A stretch of DNA of 64,000 nucleotides from Vibrio splendidus 12E03 (lineage in GTDB: Bacteria; Pseudomonadota; Gammaproteobacteria; Enterobacterales; Vibrionaceae), in the NCBI RefSeq assembly GCF_000272105.2, contig NZ_AJZD02000143.1:1-64000 (forward strand). The letters run 5' to 3'. A program made the translations under genes and the position numbers. The notes beneath the pieces were generated by a model. That model worked only from the letters and a program-made list of their open reading frames with translations. It was not told the origin of the DNA and did not search any database. This document shows, one piece after another, positions 18,172-28,599 of this stretch (within the stretch, counting starts at the first letter, position 1; every line of letters begins with the position of its first letter).

Positions 18172-19215
18172 TTAATCTTGGTTGAAGAAGATAACTAAGC
18201 TCCCTCCTTTCAGACTACTTCCGTAATTGATCGTAAACCCAATTCCAACATTATCAACCCAGTCATTAAACAGGTTTGGGTTAAGCAACCAACCTACGCT
18301 GCCCTCGTAGTAAGATGTTGTCCCCATAGAAGCCACGGTGTCACCACCAATATCAATTCTTCTTATACTGGAGTACATAGAAGTAATGTTCTTATCCCAG
18401 CGTATTAAGTCATAGAAAATCTTGGCTTCATTTGCGATATACCAACCTTCGGGATGACCAATATCGCCGTTATTGGCTTCGCCCCATCCGAAGCCATTAA
18501 AGTAATGCCAACTGGTACTGAGTTTATATCTGCCCCAATCATTTTTGTCTTCAAAGGTCAGCTTGATCTTTGGTTCAATTATGTATGCCCATGCATCGGT
18601 ATTGTAATAGACCCCGTCTAACTGTTCTTGAATAGGTTCTAGTAGTGGAGACCGATATTCAAAGTCATTACGATAATAAGAAATATGATTACCAATTGCA
18701 GAGCTGAAACTCCAGTGTTCGTTGAGTTGAGACACATTGGCAAACGCCACGTAACCAGAAATCACTGACTCTTTTTGAAAGTCACTTTTGATTGTTGACG
18801 CATATTCCACATCATTCTCAATTCGTAACGCTGACAGGCGTAGCGTTACCTCTTGATGGTTGTCTTCTGTGTAACTTGGTAGCTCAAATGTGTAAGGAAG
18901 ACTGAGAGATGTGATGTTTTGTCGACGACTCACCGAATCGTTCGAACCAATGTCGTCATTGTCCAAACTCAGCACTTTGTTCGGATCGAAGTTATTGATA
19001 CCAAAAGTGAAAACATCGTTATCGTTGAGTAATACACTGGTGGCAAAGCGCTGCTCTAGATCCTTACGGAAGAGATCAGATAGGGAGTTAGCATTAGCGG
19101 TGGTTGGCACTGCAGTTAAAAATAGAGGAGCTGCGGTTAAAAGTAGAGGAACCGCAAGCGTCCAACATGTGCTAGTCACATAAAATGACTTTGAATCTGG
19201 CATTTCTCTTATCAC
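18172..19215 (-). CDS. Solitary autotransporter-like outer membrane beta-barrel
   Basis: The 347-residue product has a signal peptide and then only a barrel-like sequence of alternating strands ending in a C-terminal aromatic (GGSLVIFFNQD). It matches the family named solitary outer membrane autotransporter beta-barrel (PF11557), known mostly from vibrios, which lacks a passenger domain. GTG 19215 has AGGAAG at good spacing; ATG 19203 is an alternative start. The signal peptide core contains a short tandem duplication (LLLTAAP then LFLTAVP). The function is unknown. Confidence 0.75.
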   Translation of the reverse strand: MIREMPDSKSFYVTSTCWTLAVPLLLTAAPLFLTAVPTTANANSLSDLFRKDLEQRFATSVLLNDNDVFTFGINNFDPNKVLSLDNDDIGSNDSVSRRQNITSLSLPYTFELPSYTEDNHQEVTLRLSALRIENDVEYASTIKSDFQKESVISGYVAFANVSQLNEHWSFSSAIGNHISYYRNDFEYRSPLLEPIQEQLDGVYYNTDAWAYIIEPKIKLTFEDKNDWGRYKLSTSWHYFNGFGWGEANNGDIGHPEGWYIANEAKIFYDLIRWDKNITSMYSSIRRIDIGGDTVASMGTTSYYEGSVGWLLNPNLFNDWVDNVGIGFTINYGSSLKGGSLVIFFNQD

Positions 19216-19280
19216 TTAAAGCACTTCCTAGCTAAAACGCCAGTAAAGTATAAATTCAAATATCTCAAAGAGCTCGCCAA

Positions 19281-20231
19281 CTAACGAGCAAGCTCCAAAA
19301 TGTTGCGTTGTATGAAGGTATTTCTGCCACTTTGTTTCGCTTGGTAAAGCGCTTGATCGACCTTTTCGTAAATAGAGGCGATAGATTCTCCCCCATCAGG
19401 CACAAATGATAGTACACCTTGTGACGCTGTCACTCTATCAGATACCGTTGAGTGCTCATGAGCGTAATCCATTTCATGCAACGCTTCTTTTATACGTGTC
19501 GCCTGCAACATAGCAGCATCGCTGTCTGTGTCACTTAGGATAAGAACAAACTCTTCACCGCCGTAGCGACCGACAAACTCTCCCGCACGTACAAAAAGCT
19601 GCTTCAAGGTATCGGCAAGCCCTTGCAAGCACTTATCCCCTTGAATATGACCGTAATTATCGTTGTAAGGCTTAAAGAAGTCTACATCTAGCAATATAAC
19701 TGTCATGGGTATATTACGCCTTCCATGCCACGCAATGCTCTCTTCAAGCTTAGTGTCCATATATCGACGGTTGTTCAATTTGGTCAAGCCATCTTCATTG
19801 GCTTGTTGCTGCAGAAGGATGTTCAGTTCTTCGAGTTTGGCTGTGCTTTGTTTTAGCTCTCGTCTCATGTGCGCGATACGCTGCATCGCAATCAACTTAG
19901 AATTTAAAACAACTTTGTTTACCGGTTTGATCAGGTAATCATCACCACCAGCGTCAATCGCTTTCGCGATCATCTCAGGTTCTTCGTGGCCACTTAGAAA
20001 GATGATCGGAACCCATTCTGGAAATTGCCTACGAACCTCGTTAGCCACCTCAAAACCATCCATCTCTGGCATACTGATATCAAGTAACACAAGTTCAGGA
20101 TCAAACTCAGAATAAACGTTCAGGGCTTCTTTTCCGCTACCAACAGCTTCCACAATATGACCCAGTTGCTTGAGTCGGATAGCAAGTTGCATCCTATCTA
20201 GTTGAACATCATCAACCAGCAATATGCGCAT
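19281..20231 (-). CDS. Response regulator with GGDEF output domain
   Basis: The start at ATG 20231 (MRILLVDDVQLDR) is preferred because AAGGGA stands seven bases upstream; ORF extension to 20294 adds an unlikely leader. The receiver domain has DD, the phosphoacceptor in LVLLDISMPEMDGF and YLIKPVN. A coiled segment (residues 125-155) joins it to a GGDEF domain with LLDVDFFKPYND and RYGGEEF. The motif upstream of the active site is RxxE, not the inhibitory RxxD. This is a PleD/WspR-type phosphorylation-controlled cyclase. No cognate kinase gene is adjacent. Confidence 0.92.
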   Translation of the reverse strand: MRILLVDDVQLDRMQLAIRLKQLGHIVEAVGSGKEALNVYSEFDPELVLLDISMPEMDGFEVANEVRRQFPEWVPIIFLSGHEEPEMIAKAIDAGGDDYLIKPVNKVVLNSKLIAMQRIAHMRRELKQSTAKLEELNILLQQQANEDGLTKLNNRRYMDTKLEESIAWHGRRNIPMTVILLDVDFFKPYNDNYGHIQGDKCLQGLADTLKQLFVRAGEFVGRYGGEEFVLILSDTDSDAAMLQATRIKEALHEMDYAHEHSTVSDRVTASQGVLSFVPDGGESIASIYEKVDQALYQAKQSGRNTFIQRNILELAR

Positions 20232-20383
20232 CGAAGATCCCTTTTCTATCATCACATCACCTTTATCTAGTGTTGAATATTCAAAGTAGCTCAAATTTGG
20301 GCTTAAATCATGCCCTAATCTCTATATTATATTGACTTTTTTACAGATCTTTTTAGCATTGTTTCTTTTTAAAGAGAAATACT

Positions 20384-20821
20384 ATGTCAGACGCTACAAA
20401 CAACGAACAACAAGAAATCGATTTAACCACCATCTCACCAGAACTTCGTCAAGTTATCGAATTTGATGGCGTGCCAAAAGAGATGCACTTTATGGTTACT
20501 TCTATTCACGAAGTGTCTGAAGAAGCAGTACGCGAAGCTTGGGACAGCCTTCCAGCAAGCGCACAAAATGTTTTAGACAACTTCGAACAGTTCCACGCTC
20601 TAATCTCAGTTAGTCAAGCTTTCGCTGGTGTTAACGTGATGGAAGAGTTCCCTACTCTTAAACTTCCAGAAGACATGACTGACGAAGAAAAAGAAGAGTA
20701 CCGTGCTCAACTGCTAGACCAAGTTCTACACAACTGTGTAAAAGACATGGTTAAACAAATCAAGAAAGCTCGTCGTGATGCAATCTTGAAACGTGATTTC
20801 AAAGAAGTTTTTACTAAGTAA
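20384..20821 (+). CDS. DUF3069 protein
   Basis: The 145-residue acidic product (many Glu and Asp, no signal peptide) matches the gammaproteobacterial DUF3069 family in length and in its helix-rich sequence with MTDEEKEEYRAQLLDQVLHN and a basic C-terminal tail (KKARRDAILKRDFKEVF). It is likely cytosolic. It is monocistronic, between a divergent promoter region and its own terminator. The function is unknown. Confidence 0.75.
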   Translation: MSDATNNEQQEIDLTTISPELRQVIEFDGVPKEMHFMVTSIHEVSEEAVREAWDSLPASAQNVLDNFEQFHALISVSQAFAGVNVMEEFPTLKLPEDMTDEEKEEYRAQLLDQVLHNCVKDMVKQIKKARRDAILKRDFKEVFTK

Positions 20822-20872
20822 GTCGCTAATCGCCTAAATCTAGGCAGAGCGCTAACAGTAATACTTAAGATT

Positions 20873-20906
20873 AAGCCGCATGTTGCATTAAACACGCGGC
20901 TTTTTT
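20873..20906 (+). terminator. Terminator of the DUF3069 gene
   Basis: AAGCCGC and GCGGCTT pair around a 16-base loop, followed by TTTT. Confidence 0.8.
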
Positions 20907-21145
20907 ATATCCGCTATTTTCTGTACGTCTTGCTGTTCGTCGATCGTTACGTCTGTATTTTCTTGTTGCTAATGTTTGTATAATTCGACAAATAAAATGC
21001 ATTAACACTCATATAGTGTGGCTAAAAACTGGCAGTTATACCGTATAAAAATGACGCATGTATCCATTCATGGAATCAAGATCGTATTTTCAGAACCTAG
21101 AACCGGCAGTATCGCGACAATATCGAAAAGCTGACCTTGTCAGGT

Positions 21146-22252
21146 TTAATGCGTTACCGCAATATCTCTTTGAGCGACACTCACACCTTTAATTTGAGCG
21201 TAAACACGCTGCCCGATTTCTAGATTCAACTCATCCAGCGCCCACAATGTAATGGTTGCCCATAGATAGCATCCAGACTCTAACTCTAGCTCGACAGCGA
21301 CACTCTGCTTATTTGTGCCTTGTTGGTGCGTCTCTACGCTTTTAATGGTGACAGGAAGGATGTTACGTATCGAAGTTCCTTTCGGCTGTTCTAGCGTGAT
21401 AGAGACATCATTTGCCCTAACTTGCAACCTCACTGTCGTACCAAGCTCACTCGATACTTTCTGAACCCATAACGACGTCGACTTTCCTAGCATCAGGCGA
21501 GACAGCGCATAATCGTCATTGTGTTCCGCTAATGTCGCTTCAAACAACGAGCTTTGCTCTGAGAAAGATTGCCAAGGTTGCATGGCTCTCGATGCCCAAA
21601 CCTCTTCCGTCACACCCGACGAAATCACTTTGCCTTGGTCAATAATCACAAGGTGATTTGCCAAGCGTAAAATTTCATTGAGGCTATGAGTGACATAGAT
21701 GATCGGTATTTGGACGGTTTCGGATAAGTTTTCCAGAAATGGCATCACTTCGCGCTTACGAGGCAAGTCAAGAGACGCTAAAGGCTCATCCATCAACAGA
21801 ATGCTTGGCTTAGATAACAGTGCACGGCCAATGGCCACACGCTGCTTCTCTCCGCCAGATAAGCGAGCTGGATAACGATCAAGTAACAAACCCAAAGATA
21901 ACAACGAGACAATTTGGTCAAAATGCGATTTATCGACGCTTTTCATGCCGTATTTAAGGTTCGCCGTCACCTTCATGTGTGGGAACAATCGCGACTCTTG
22001 GAACACATAACCGACGTTGCGTTGGTGAGTCGGCAAATTAATGCCATTTTGACTATCGAACAGTGTGGTGCCAGATACGCTGATCAAACCTTTATCGGGC
22101 TGTTTAAGGCCACTGATCACATTGATAAGTGAGGTTTTACCCGCACCAGAACGACCGAAGATTGCCGTAATGCCGCTACTTGGTAATTCCAAATCGATAT
22201 CAAAGAAGGTTTCACCAAGTTGTTGCTGATACTGAAGGATCAAAGCACTCAT
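21146..22252 (-). CDS. modC: Molybdate ABC transporter ATPase ModC
   Basis: The 368-residue product has Walker A (GRSGAGKTS), Q-loop, the signature LSGGEKQR and Walker B ([11 protein letters not shown]), followed from about residue 290 by a TOBE molybdate-binding domain. It powers molybdate import through ModB. Its start overlaps the end of modB by 4 bp. The length and order (modA-modB-modC) match the family. No ModE-type site was recognised. Confidence 0.95.
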   Translation of the reverse strand: MSALILQYQQQLGETFFDIDLELPSSGITAIFGRSGAGKTSLINVISGLKQPDKGLISVSGTTLFDSQNGINLPTHQRNVGYVFQESRLFPHMKVTANLKYGMKSVDKSHFDQIVSLLSLGLLLDRYPARLSGGEKQRVAIGRALLSKPSILLMDEPLASLDLPRKREVMPFLENLSETVQIPIIYVTHSLNEILRLANHLVIIDQGKVISSGVTEEVWASRAMQPWQSFSEQSSLFEATLAEHNDDYALSRLMLGKSTSLWVQKVSSELGTTVRLQVRANDVSITLEQPKGTSIRNILPVTIKSVETHQQGTNKQSVAVELELESGCYLWATITLWALDELNLEIGQRVYAQIKGVSVAQRDIAVTH

Positions 22253-22947
22253 GCATTGCCTCCCAAGCGTTGTGCCGACTTTTTGTTAAGCCACTCAGAA
22301 AGCATCAATGAACCCAGCGCTATCACAATAGAAATGACACACAAACGCGCCGCTTCCATTTCCGCACCAGGGGTTTCAATAAAGGTATACATAGCCAATG
22401 GAATGGTTTGAGTTTCTCCGGGAATATTTGAAACGAAGCTGATGGTCGCGCCAAACTCCCCTAGGCTTCTTGCGAATGAAAGCATGGTGCCGGTAATGAT
22501 CCCTGGGATCATCAAGGGTAAAGTGATCGTGAAAAACACACGAAGAGGTGAAGCGCCTAATGTGGCAGCAGCCTCTTCAAGTTTACTGTCTACGGTTTCT
22601 AGGCTCAATCTAATAGAGCGAACCATCAATGGCAGCGCCACAACCACACAAGCGAGTGCTGCGCCCTTCCAGCTAAAGCTGAACACAATACCAAACACGT
22701 CATTAAGCCACGAGCCGATGATGCCTTGCCTGCCCATCATCACTAACAGTAAATAGCCGATGACCACAGGTGGAAGTACCAAGGGTAAATGGACAATGCT
22801 CTCTACAATGCTCTTGCCTACAAATTGCTTCTTAGCAAGTAGCCATGCTAAACCAATGCCGATTGGGATAAGCCATAAGATGGCAAATCCAGCGACTTTT
22901 AAGCTCAGCATTAAGGCTTGGTATTCGTATTCCGATAAATACATCAT
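22249..22947 (-). CDS. modB: Molybdate ABC transporter permease ModB
   Basis: The 232-residue inner-membrane protein has five to six helices and the permease EAA loop ([22 protein letters not shown]). It forms the translocation channel for molybdate handed over by ModA. It starts one base after the modA stop codon and overlaps modC by 4 bp, so the three genes are translationally coupled. Confidence 0.95.
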   Translation of the reverse strand: MMYLSEYEYQALMLSLKVAGFAILWLIPIGIGLAWLLAKKQFVGKSIVESIVHLPLVLPPVVIGYLLLVMMGRQGIIGSWLNDVFGIVFSFSWKGAALACVVVALPLMVRSIRLSLETVDSKLEEAAATLGASPLRVFFTITLPLMIPGIITGTMLSFARSLGEFGATISFVSNIPGETQTIPLAMYTFIETPGAEMEAARLCVISIVIALGSLMLSEWLNKKSAQRLGGNA

Positions 22948-23706
22948 CTAACGCACTTCAAATCCAAAACTGTTCAAGGAGTCTTTCGCTTTTTGGCTCT
23001 TTAGGAAAGTATAGAACTCTTCTGCAACGACTTTATCGCTCAATTTCGCTACAGGGTAACGTATTGGCGTATGCAAATCTGATGGGAAGGCCGACACTAG
23101 GTTTACTTCTTTAGAAAGCAACGCATCCGTTTTGTAGACAATGCCAAGCTTAGCTTCACTACGCTCGACTAAGGCTAAGGCCATACGAACATTGTTACTT
23201 GGTGCTAATCGAGTCTTCACATCGTCCCATACACCTAACGTTTCTAACGCTTCTTTTGCATAGATACCAGCAGGAACCGACATGGTGTTACCCACTGCAA
23301 GCCTTTCATTAGTAAGCAGTTCAGCCCATTGCTCACCTTTTGATAGATCTAATGTTACCGATGTCTCGTTCGGTGAAATCAGTACCAGTTCGTTTTCGCA
23401 AAGATTTGTGACATTGTCACTAGAAACAAATTTGCGATCGACTAAATGCGTCATCCATTTTTCATTTGCCGAGATAAAAATGTCTGCTGGTGCTCCTCTT
23501 TCGATTTGTCGTACCAAAGACGACGTACTCGCGTACACAGGAATCACATCGACAGAATGGTCTTTCTCAAACTCTTCAACCAACAGATTAACCGCATTAG
23601 TCATCGACGATGCAGCGTAAACTCGTAGCTTTTCGGCAGCAAAAAGATGACTAGAACTCAATGCCGAAGTTAAGGCCATGGTTAAAAGGAAGACTCGCTT
23701 TATCAT
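22948..23706 (-). CDS. modA: Molybdate-binding periplasmic protein ModA
   Basis: The start is placed at ATG 23706 rather than the GTG nine bases upstream. A signal peptide (LLTMALTSALSSSHLFA) precedes a type II binding fold with RVYAASSMTNAVNLL and RGAPADIFISAN, typical of ModA. It binds molybdate or tungstate in the periplasm. The gene lies 57 bp after cobQ without an obvious terminator, so cobQ-modABC may be one transcript. Confidence 0.93.
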   Translation of the reverse strand: MIKRVFLLTMALTSALSSSHLFAAEKLRVYAASSMTNAVNLLVEEFEKDHSVDVIPVYASTSSLVRQIERGAPADIFISANEKWMTHLVDRKFVSSDNVTNLCENELVLISPNETSVTLDLSKGEQWAELLTNERLAVGNTMSVPAGIYAKEALETLGVWDDVKTRLAPSNNVRMALALVERSEAKLGIVYKTDALLSKEVNLVSAFPSDLHTPIRYPVAKLSDKVVAEEFYTFLKSQKAKDSLNSFGFEVR

Positions 23707-23762
23707 TGTTATCACTTATCTATTGTTCGTTTAGGTTCTTTAGTTAACTTCTAATTGGCGGC

Positions 23763-25229
23763 TTAAACGGTTAATTCTGGCCAAAGCAGGTCAAGATTTA
23801 AGTACTCTTCGATGGCATCAGCGATTCGATTAATACCCAGCTCTTTAAGCTGTTCGTGGTCAATCGCGGTCACATCGCTGGCTCCTGCCCATTCGCAAAT
23901 CAGCGATAACGCATCACTGTTGTCGAATACGCCATGCACGTAAGTACCAAAAATCGAGTTATCTTGATTCACAGCGCCATCTAGGCTGCGAGATTCTAAC
24001 TGAACCGGTAAGGCTGTTTCTTTGACATCAGTCTTGCCTACGTGGATTTCATACCCTTTTACTTGTGCTGTTTTGCCATCCAGCGTCATAGTGCCGCGTA
24101 CGTTGGTTAAGGTTTTCTGCTGTGTAAGGGTCGTTTCAGTATTCAGATATCCTAACCCTTCGCTGCTGCCGGGTTCCCCTTCAACGCCATCAGGATCGTG
24201 AATAATGTTACCTAACATTTGATAGCCGCCGCAGATACCCATTACTTTGCCGCCTAAGCGCAGGTGGCGTTGAATATCTTTATCCCAGCCTTGTTGTTTT
24301 AGGTAATCCAAATCTGCTCTTACCGACTTTGTACCCGGCAAGATAATTAAATCAGCGTTGTTTACACGTTCACCTTTACCGACATAACGTAAATCAATCG
24401 AAGGATTCAGTCTTAACGCGTCAAAGTCTGTATGGTTGCTGATTCGGGTTAGCACTGGCACCACCACCTTAAGCTTAGCTTCTCCGTCAGACTCTTGAGC
24501 AGAGGTAATGGCATCTTCCGCTTCTAAGTTAAAACCATGCAGATATGGCAAAACACCAATAACTGGCTTGCCGGTTTTCTCCTCTAACCAATCTAGGCCA
24601 GATTGAAGAAGTGCGATATCGCCTCTAAAACGATTTATCACAAAGCCTTTTACACGAGCTTGTTCGGATTCAGACAATAGAGCTAATGTGCCGTAGAGAT
24701 GCGCAAAAACGCCACCACGGTCAATATCAGCAACGATGATCACTGGGATGTCCGCTGTCTCTGCAAATCCCATGTTAGCGATATCATTTTCGCGAAGATT
24801 GATTTCGGCTGGGCTACCCGCACCCTCAATCATCACGCTTTCATATTCTTCAGAAAGTCGGTCAAACGAATCGATAACCGTATCCATCGCAACTTTCTTG
24901 TAATCATGATATCCCATCGCTTCCATGTTACTCAGCGCTCGGCCTTGCAGAATCACTTGCGCGCCGGTATCTGAATTAGGCTTTAGCAATACAGGGTTCA
25001 TGTGAACGGTTGGCTCTATATTACAAGCTTGCGCCTGAACGGCTTGAGCGCGACCAATTTCGCCACCATCTTTTGTCACAGCACTGTTCAGCGCCATGTT
25101 TTGTGGCTTGAAAGGTGCCACTTTGATTCCTTTCCTTGCCAAAACACGGCATAAACCTGCCACCAAAACACTTTTTCCGGCATCTGACGTTGTCCCTTGG
25201 ACCATAAGGGCGTTTAACGGTGATCGCAT
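23763..25229 (-). CDS. cobQ: Cobyric acid synthase CobQ
   Basis: The 488-residue product has the dethiobiotin-synthetase-like ATP site ([17 protein letters not shown]) and a C-terminal glutamine amidotransferase domain with the catalytic Cys in [10 protein letters not shown] and His in [10 protein letters not shown]. It amidates the corrin ring side chains of adenosylcobyrinic a,c-diamide to cobyric acid, a step of cobalamin synthesis or salvage. No other cobalamin gene is in the window, and no cobalamin riboswitch was recognised upstream. Confidence 0.95.
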   Translation of the reverse strand: MRSPLNALMVQGTTSDAGKSVLVAGLCRVLARKGIKVAPFKPQNMALNSAVTKDGGEIGRAQAVQAQACNIEPTVHMNPVLLKPNSDTGAQVILQGRALSNMEAMGYHDYKKVAMDTVIDSFDRLSEEYESVMIEGAGSPAEINLRENDIANMGFAETADIPVIIVADIDRGGVFAHLYGTLALLSESEQARVKGFVINRFRGDIALLQSGLDWLEEKTGKPVIGVLPYLHGFNLEAEDAITSAQESDGEAKLKVVVPVLTRISNHTDFDALRLNPSIDLRYVGKGERVNNADLIILPGTKSVRADLDYLKQQGWDKDIQRHLRLGGKVMGICGGYQMLGNIIHDPDGVEGEPGSSEGLGYLNTETTLTQQKTLTNVRGTMTLDGKTAQVKGYEIHVGKTDVKETALPVQLESRSLDGAVNQDNSIFGTYVHGVFDNSDALSLICEWAGASDVTAIDHEQLKELGINRIADAIEEYLNLDLLWPELTV

Positions 25230-25458
25230 CTGTACTTAAATCCTTAATTTCTTAATTTCTTAATTTTCAATTTTTAGCTATGGACAATATTTCTCTGCGA
25301 CCATCTTAACGTCATTGCCGAGTAGATGCTCAATAAAATGAATGGAAAATGAATGCGTTACTCACTCTGGATTCAACCCCAGTGTTGTTTAATAGCTCCA
25401 TCGAAACGAAGCTTGTGAACGATAACAGGCGCTTCAACAAAAAACGTACTAACGAAAA

Positions 25459-25487
25459 GAAACGTTTCAAATTCAGAAAAACGTTTC
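25459..25487. promoter_or_regulatory. Paired AAACGTTTC motifs upstream of the BOF gene
   Basis: GAAACGTTTC is a perfect palindrome at 25459-25468, and AAACGTTTC recurs at 25479-25487, 19 bp further on. The palindrome resembles LacI/GalR-family operators such as the Cra core. It ends about 30 bases before the start of the next gene. The regulator is not known. Confidence 0.4.
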
Positions 25488-25515
25488 TACTAAAAACAAC
25501 ATTAAGGGATTCACC

Positions 25516-25905
25516 ATGAAAAAAACTGTATTAGCTATCGCATCTACTATTATCCTTGCTCCTACTTTCGCAATGGCTAGTGACCACAACAATAATAATC
25601 TCAACAGCAAGCACGAAAGCACTATTGCTTATACTGGACCGATTGAAACCGTTTCTGTTGCGACACTACTTGCCGACACAAGCATGTTCGCAGAGCAAGA
25701 AGCAATTGTGGATGGCAAGATTGTTCGTCAACTAAAGAATGACACGTTTGTCTTCTCTGATGGCCAGAGTGAAATTCAAATCGAACTGGATGATGATATC
25801 CGCCTAGCACAACCACTGACCGCTGATACAAAAGTTCGTATCTTCGGCGAATATGAAGGCGGCAAGACACCGGAAATCGAAGTGGACCACATCCAGGTTC
25901 TATAA
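25516..25905 (+). CDS. BOF-domain periplasmic stress protein (YgiW/YdeI family)
   Basis: The 129-residue product has a signal peptide (MKKTVLAIASTIILAPTFAMA) and an OB-like BOF domain: VATLLADTSMFAEQEAIVDGKIV, DTFVFSDGQSEIQIELDDDI and TKVRIFGEYEG. The YgiW/YdeI/NirD-type proteins of this family are periplasmic and linked to tolerance of peroxide, cations and antimicrobial peptides. AAGGG precedes the start. It has its own terminator. The exact ligand is unknown. Confidence 0.88.
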   Translation: MKKTVLAIASTIILAPTFAMASDHNNNNLNSKHESTIAYTGPIETVSVATLLADTSMFAEQEAIVDGKIVRQLKNDTFVFSDGQSEIQIELDDDIRLAQPLTADTKVRIFGEYEGGKTPEIEVDHIQVL

Positions 25906-25940
25906 GCGATTAATATAAAAATACTGACTTCAAATAATTG

Positions 25941-25963
25941 GCCTGCATATTGCAGGCTTTTTT
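25941..25963 (+). terminator. Terminator of the BOF gene
   Basis: GCCTGCA and TGCAGGC pair around TAT, followed by TTTTTT. Confidence 0.9.
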
Positions 25964-26003
25964 GTATTATACTGCCGAAAAATACAATTTATATGGAGTC
26001 ACC

Positions 26004-26528
26004 ATGCTAGGTTGCACGAATAAGACTGTCCTTTTAGGACTCGCTGCACTGTGTTCATTCTCTGCGTCTGCAAACAACTTTAACTACAACACATTCGAGC
26101 TGCGCATGGGTACTAGCCCAAGTACTTTCGGTGGTGAAGTCACAACAATGTTCACTCAGAACTCTCACTTTGTTGCTCGTATCGATTCAGAGTTTGAAAG
26201 TGACTGGGATGCAGCGGTAGGTATGGGGTTCAACGGCCCAATTAGTCAATTTGCTGACGTTACGGGTCAAATGCTATTACACAACATTGAACGTAATGAC
26301 GACAATCACATCAAGACTGAAATCAACATCGGTTTGAGAGCGTGGTTAATGGCAAACGTTGAAGTTAACGCACGCCTTGGTCAACTGATCGACAACGATG
26401 ACACCCGTTCAATTGTGGGTATCGGTGCTCGTTTCCATTCAACTGATCAACTGTCTGTTGGTCTTGATATGCGCAATAACGGCACATATGGCCACCAAAT
26501 CTTAATGTCGGCTCGATTCGGATTCTAA
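26004..26528 (+). CDS. Small outer-membrane-like beta-barrel protein
   Basis: The start is ATG 26004 (MLGCTNKTVLLGL) behind GGAG; the longer frame from 25938 runs through the upstream terminator. The 174-residue product has a signal peptide ending near SFSASA and alternating strands, with a C-terminal ILMSARFGF typical of outer membrane proteins ending in Phe. The sequence between is rich in Asn and Asp at turns. I do not recognise the family. A small eight-stranded barrel is likely. Confidence 0.7.
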   Translation: MLGCTNKTVLLGLAALCSFSASANNFNYNTFELRMGTSPSTFGGEVTTMFTQNSHFVARIDSEFESDWDAAVGMGFNGPISQFADVTGQMLLHNIERNDDNHIKTEINIGLRAWLMANVEVNARLGQLIDNDDTRSIVGIGARFHSTDQLSVGLDMRNNGTYGHQILMSARFGF

Positions 26529-26577
26529 TCTAGATTTCAATTACTGAGTAATAAATAGCTATACGTATTACATAGAA

Positions 26578-26612
26578 AAGCCCCGAACATATTAATGTTC
26601 GGGGCTTTTTTG
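26578..26612. terminator. Bidirectional terminator
   Basis: AAGCCCCGAACAT and ATGTTCGGGGCTT form a 13-bp stem with T runs on both sides. It lies between convergent genes and serves both. Confidence 0.92.
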
Positions 26613-26665
26613 TTTGTTAGTTTCGCTGGCTTTTAGTCGTTCACGACCTGAGCCAGCGACTTGCT

Positions 26666-28273
26666 TTATAAATTAACCATCAGCATCTTTTTCTGATGAT
26701 CTAAGTACTCTTCATAAGTACCTTGGAAGCTCACTAGCTGTTGATCTTTTACATCGATGATGTGTGTTGCCAGTGAAGAAACGAACTCACGGTCATGGCT
26801 TACGAAGATCAGCGTGCCCGTGTAAACCTTCAACGCGTCGTTAAGGGCTTGGATTGCCTCCATGTCCATGTGGTTAGTTGGTTCGTCCATTACAAGCACG
26901 TTGATGTCTTGCATCATTAGCTTGCCGAATAACAGACGGTTCTTTTCACCACCAGAACAGTTACGCGCTTTCTTGTTTGCATCATCAGCAGTAAACAATA
27001 AACGGCCTAGAATGCCACGTACCATCAGGTCATCGTGCTTCACTGTGCGCCATTGTGAGATCCAATCGAAGATGCTCAGGTCGTTATCAAAGTCAGACGT
27101 ACTATCTTGTGGACAGTAACCTACCGATGCGTTTTCTGACCATTTAACGATACCTTCATTTTGTTTTAGCTCTTGAACTAGGCAACGTAGCAGCGTGGTT
27201 TTACCCACACCGTTCTCACCGATAACCGCAAGACGAGTACCTGCTTCAAGTAGCATGTTACCACCAGCAAACAATGTTTCACCATCGAAGCCGTGACCAA
27301 GGTCTTGAAGTTCAAGCGCTTGACGGTGTAGTTTCTTACCTTCGCCAAAATCAATAGATGGGCTCATACGGCTCGATGATTTCACTTCATCAAGCGTGAT
27401 TTTGTCCATTTTCTTAGCGCGAGAGCTTGCTTGTTTTGCTTTAGATGCGTTAGCACCAAAACGGTTTACGAAATCTTGAAGCTCGCTGATTTCAGCCGCT
27501 TTCTTAGCGTTGCTTGCTAGAAGCTGTTCACGAATCAAGCCAGATGCTTCTAGGAAGTACTCGTAGTTACCAGGGTAAACACGGAGCTCACCGTAGTCGA
27601 TATCGGCCATGTGCGTACACACAGAATTCAGGAAGTGTCTATCGTGCGAAATGATGATCATTGTACATTTACGCTGGTTTAGCTCTTCAGCAAGCCAGTT
27701 GATCGTGTGGATGTCCAAGTTGTTGGTTGGTTCATCAAGAAGCAGGATATCTGGGTTTGCAAACAAAGCTTGTGCCAATAGCACACGCAGTTTCCAACCA
27801 GGAGCAACTTGCTGCATCAAGCCGAAATGGAACTCTTCTTCAATACCCGCTTGAATTAGGATGTCGCCAGCATGGCTTTCTGCTGTGTAGCCATCCATTT
27901 CCGCGAATTCACTTTCAAGTTCTGCGACTTTCATGCCGTCGTCTTCGCTCATTTCTGGTAAAGAGTAAATGCGGTCACGTTCTTGTTTTACTTCCCAAAG
28001 TTTTCTGTCGCCCATGATCACAACGTCGATAACGCTGTACTGTTCGAAAGCGAACTGATCTTGGCTTAGCACACCCAGTTTTTCTCCTGGAGTGATAGAA
28101 ACGTTGCCCGAGCTTGGCGTTAATGCGCCACTTAGGATTTTCATGAACGTTGATTTTCCGCAACCATTAGCGCCGATCAAACCATAACGGTTGCCGTTAC
28201 CAAATTTAGCAGAGATGTTTTCAAACAGCGGCTCTGCGCCAAATTGCATTGTGATGTTCGCGGTAGATATCAA
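26666..28273 (-). CDS. ybiT: ABC-F family ATPase YbiT
   Basis: The 535-residue protein has two ABC cassettes without membrane segments: Walker A motifs GANGCGKST (near 35) and GENGVGKTT (near 350), signature CSGGEKNR in the second, and Walker [12 protein letters not shown] and [12 protein letters not shown] charged linker rich in Lys lies between (residues 250-320). Length and motif order match YbiT among ABC-F proteins, which act on ribosomes. It is monocistronic. Confidence 0.93.
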   Translation of the reverse strand: MISTANITMQFGAEPLFENISAKFGNGNRYGLIGANGCGKSTFMKILSGALTPSSGNVSITPGEKLGVLSQDQFAFEQYSVIDVVIMGDRKLWEVKQERDRIYSLPEMSEDDGMKVAELESEFAEMDGYTAESHAGDILIQAGIEEEFHFGLMQQVAPGWKLRVLLAQALFANPDILLLDEPTNNLDIHTINWLAEELNQRKCTMIIISHDRHFLNSVCTHMADIDYGELRVYPGNYEYFLEASGLIREQLLASNAKKAAEISELQDFVNRFGANASKAKQASSRAKKMDKITLDEVKSSSRMSPSIDFGEGKKLHRQALELQDLGHGFDGETLFAGGNMLLEAGTRLAVIGENGVGKTTLLRCLVQELKQNEGIVKWSENASVGYCPQDSTSDFDNDLSIFDWISQWRTVKHDDLMVRGILGRLLFTADDANKKARNCSGGEKNRLLFGKLMMQDINVLVMDEPTNHMDMEAIQALNDALKVYTGTLIFVSHDREFVSSLATHIIDVKDQQLVSFQGTYEEYLDHQKKMLMVNL

Positions 28274-28599
28274 AGAACTAATTCCTAAGCGTGTACTGAC
28301 AGATAATTATTAGGCTATTTCAAGAACCTAAATAAGAAGTACGAAAGTATGGATTAAACAAAAATCGAAGCGCGGATTATATAGAGATCTCGATCACGTT
28401 GTCGAGGCTAAACAGTAAACGAATCGTAAACATAGACCATTTAGATGCTTTTCATACGTTATTGGGGTGTAAATAGAAAAATCCCCTCCAGCAGAACTAG
28501 AAGGGATCTCATTGTAACAACACTAAAAGTCTTTTAAGCTCGTCACTTTTGAAACCATAGCTCTTCAAAACGAAAAGCTTTGATGACGAGCAGAACTTG
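28274..28599. other. Intergenic stretch with hairpins, no gene
   Basis: This gap holds the ybiT promoter side, a terminator-like hairpin at 28477-28507, and a longer inverted structure at 28538-28591: GCTCGTCA and TGACGAGC arms enclosing TTTTGAA and TTCAAAA. No ORF is supported. A structured 3' UTR is possible. Confidence 0.45.
28477..28507 (-). terminator. Terminator of the retropepsin-like gene
   Basis: On the minus strand ATCCCTTC pairs with GAGGGGAT (one G-T pair), followed by TTTTTC. Confidence 0.65.
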
